This document shows, one piece after another, positions 63,246 to 64,000 of a stretch of DNA of 64,000 nt; positions within the stretch are counted from its first letter, which is position 1, and every line of letters starts with the position of its first letter. The translations under genes were made by a program, and so were the position numbers. The DNA is from Burkholderiales bacterium (lineage in GTDB: Bacteria; Pseudomonadota; Gammaproteobacteria; Burkholderiales; Burkholderiaceae_E), in the NCBI GenBank assembly GCA_027487815.1, contig JAIYCW010000034.1:30096-94095 (forward strand). The letters run 5' to 3'. Under the pieces are notes generated by a model. It did no database searches and had not been told where the DNA came from. It worked only from the letters and a program-made list of their open reading frames with translations.

Positions 63246-64000
63246 ACGACGAGCCCGCTCTTTTCAAACTGCTCGCGCGCTACCGCCTTCTGGCCCTCGG
63301 TCAATTCAAGCAAAGGTCTGCGCACCCGCCCTCCGACTTGCCCGAGCATCGACTGCCAATACTTGGTGATGGCCTGGGGAGTGTCGCGCGGCCTGGCCGC
63401 CTTAAAAGCTGCGCGCGCTGGATTCAAGCTGTCGCGCACCTGACGCGCCTGCGCATGCTGGCCCGCAAATGCCAGGCGGGTGTATTCGTTGATGCGCTGA
63501 TCCTGCGCGGTTTGCAGCAAAAACGGCGGTGTGGAACACAGATAGAGCCGCCAGCCCAACTCAATAATGTTATCGAGCCATTCCTCTTCAGACGCCGTGC
63601 TGACAATGATCTTGTCGCCTGCAAGCGCTGTGAGGCGAGCATACATTTCTCGCGGCACGCTGTATTTGATGGCAACGATATTGGGCAGTTCAGCAATGCG
63701 CGCGCAAAGCTCCGGGCTCATCATGTATCCGCAATCGGGATGATTCCAAAGCGCAATGCCGATATCCAGGGTTTCGCTCAAATGCTTGTAGTACTGAAAT
63801 ACGGTTTCATCGATATCGTGGGCGAAGTGCAGCACCGGGCTATGCACCACGATATAGTCCGCACCAATCGTTTGCGAGTGGCGGGCCAGATCAATCACCA
63901 CATCTAGATTGGTGTCGGAGCAGGAGGTCACAATGCCCGCGCGGCCTGCAGCTTGCTGAACCGCAATCTCAAAGCAACGTTTGCGCTCAGGCACCGACAT
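63242..64000 (-). CDS. DapA-family aldolase-like protein (5' partial)
   Basis: The gene runs off the right edge. The visible 252 residues start inside the protein, and I estimate that about 55 N-terminal residues with the GTTGE-like motif are missing. The Schiff-base Lys is in NIVAIKYSVPREM. The segment that carries the catalytic Tyr in true DapA (LYN) reads LWNHPDCGYM, so the chemistry should differ from DapA. Members of this branch act on sugar acids or keto acids, but nothing shows the substrate here. Confidence 0.75.
   Translation of the reverse strand: MSVPERKRCFEIAVQQAAGRAGIVTSCSDTNLDVVIDLARHSQTIGADYIVVHSPVLHFAHDIDETVFQYYKHLSETLDIGIALWNHPDCGYMMSPELCARIAELPNIVAIKYSVPREMYARLTALAGDKIIVSTASEEEWLDNIIELGWRLYLCSTPPFLLQTAQDQRINEYTRLAFAGQHAQARQVRDSLNPARAAFKAARPRDTPQAITKYWQSMLGQVGGRVRRPLLELTEGQKAVAREQFEKSGLVV

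Noticed and set aside
1..64000. CIRCE element (TTAGCACTC-N9-GAGTGCTAA), tRNA, rRNA, CRISPR repeats, transposase genes
   Set aside because: I read the gene gaps for these and saw none. An exhaustive tRNA or repeat search was not possible by eye.

Overview
The window looks like a piece of a betaproteobacterial chromosome, most likely order Burkholderiales. The basis is family content: a Bug-type solute receptor, DUF2917 and DUF1841 proteins, an intracellular PHB depolymerase, a PEP-CTERM protein, a ccoNOQP/ccoG block next to fnr and hemN, the Anbu operon, and zapA followed by 6S RNA. Genus cannot be settled from this sequence. Gene density is high, strands alternate often, and I saw no insertion sequence, prophage, CRISPR array, tRNA or rRNA. 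Both edges cut a gene: an FAD/2Fe-2S oxidoreductase on the left and a DapA-family protein on the right.

Region by region. 1-10.2 kb: oxidoreductase, MOSC protein, PHB depolymerase, PEP-CTERM protein, an RnfB-like ferredoxin coupled to nth, DUF1841, an MFS carrier, hemL and a crotonase. 10.2-14.5 kb: PhyH-type dioxygenase with a LysR regulator, a DUF2917 protein overlapping a Bug receptor, and an HDOD protein. 14.5-24.4 kb: stress block dnaJ-dnaK-grpE (minus), a Kbp-like BON-LysM protein, hemH/NTF2-like/hrcA (minus), then nadK and recN. 24.4-37.1 kb: a ferritin-like/CDGSH fusion, a TauE/SafE-like membrane protein, hemN, fnr and the complete cbb3 oxidase set ccoI-ccoS-ccoN-ccoO-ccoQ-ccoP-ccoG-fixH-like. 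Two genes here, ccoS and ccoQ, are very short. 37.1-41.5 kb: a small lipoprotein and the four-gene Anbu operon. 41.5-48.1 kb: iron handling, with fur, bfd-bfr, a ChaN-like protein and tonB-exbB-exbD, plus bamE, dapB and a CAP-domain protein. 48.1-60.4 kb: tldE/tldD, an orphan ParA, btuB behind a cobalamin riboswitch, a redoxin and DsbD, zapB-like/zapA, 6S RNA and cobT-cobS-cobC. 60.4-64 kb: TauE/SafE exporter, two alpha/beta hydrolases and the cut DapA-family gene.

How the genes work together. The clearest circuit is oxygen control. Three FNR-type sites (two perfect, one 9/10) lie before ccoI, before ccoN (inside ccoS) and between hemN and fnr, so FNR probably switches on the high-affinity oxidase, its copper loader and oxygen-independent heme synthesis together. 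Iron and B12 form a second theme: Fur with a Fur box ahead of bfd-bfr, a TonB-ExbBD energiser, and a B12 receptor under a riboswitch with B12 assembly genes about 4 kb away. The less explained items are the four-fold TTGTTG array between chaN and tonB, the ferritin/Fe-S/double-CDGSH fusion, the Anbu operon, and the cobalamin riboswitch whose usual 5' conserved half I could not find.
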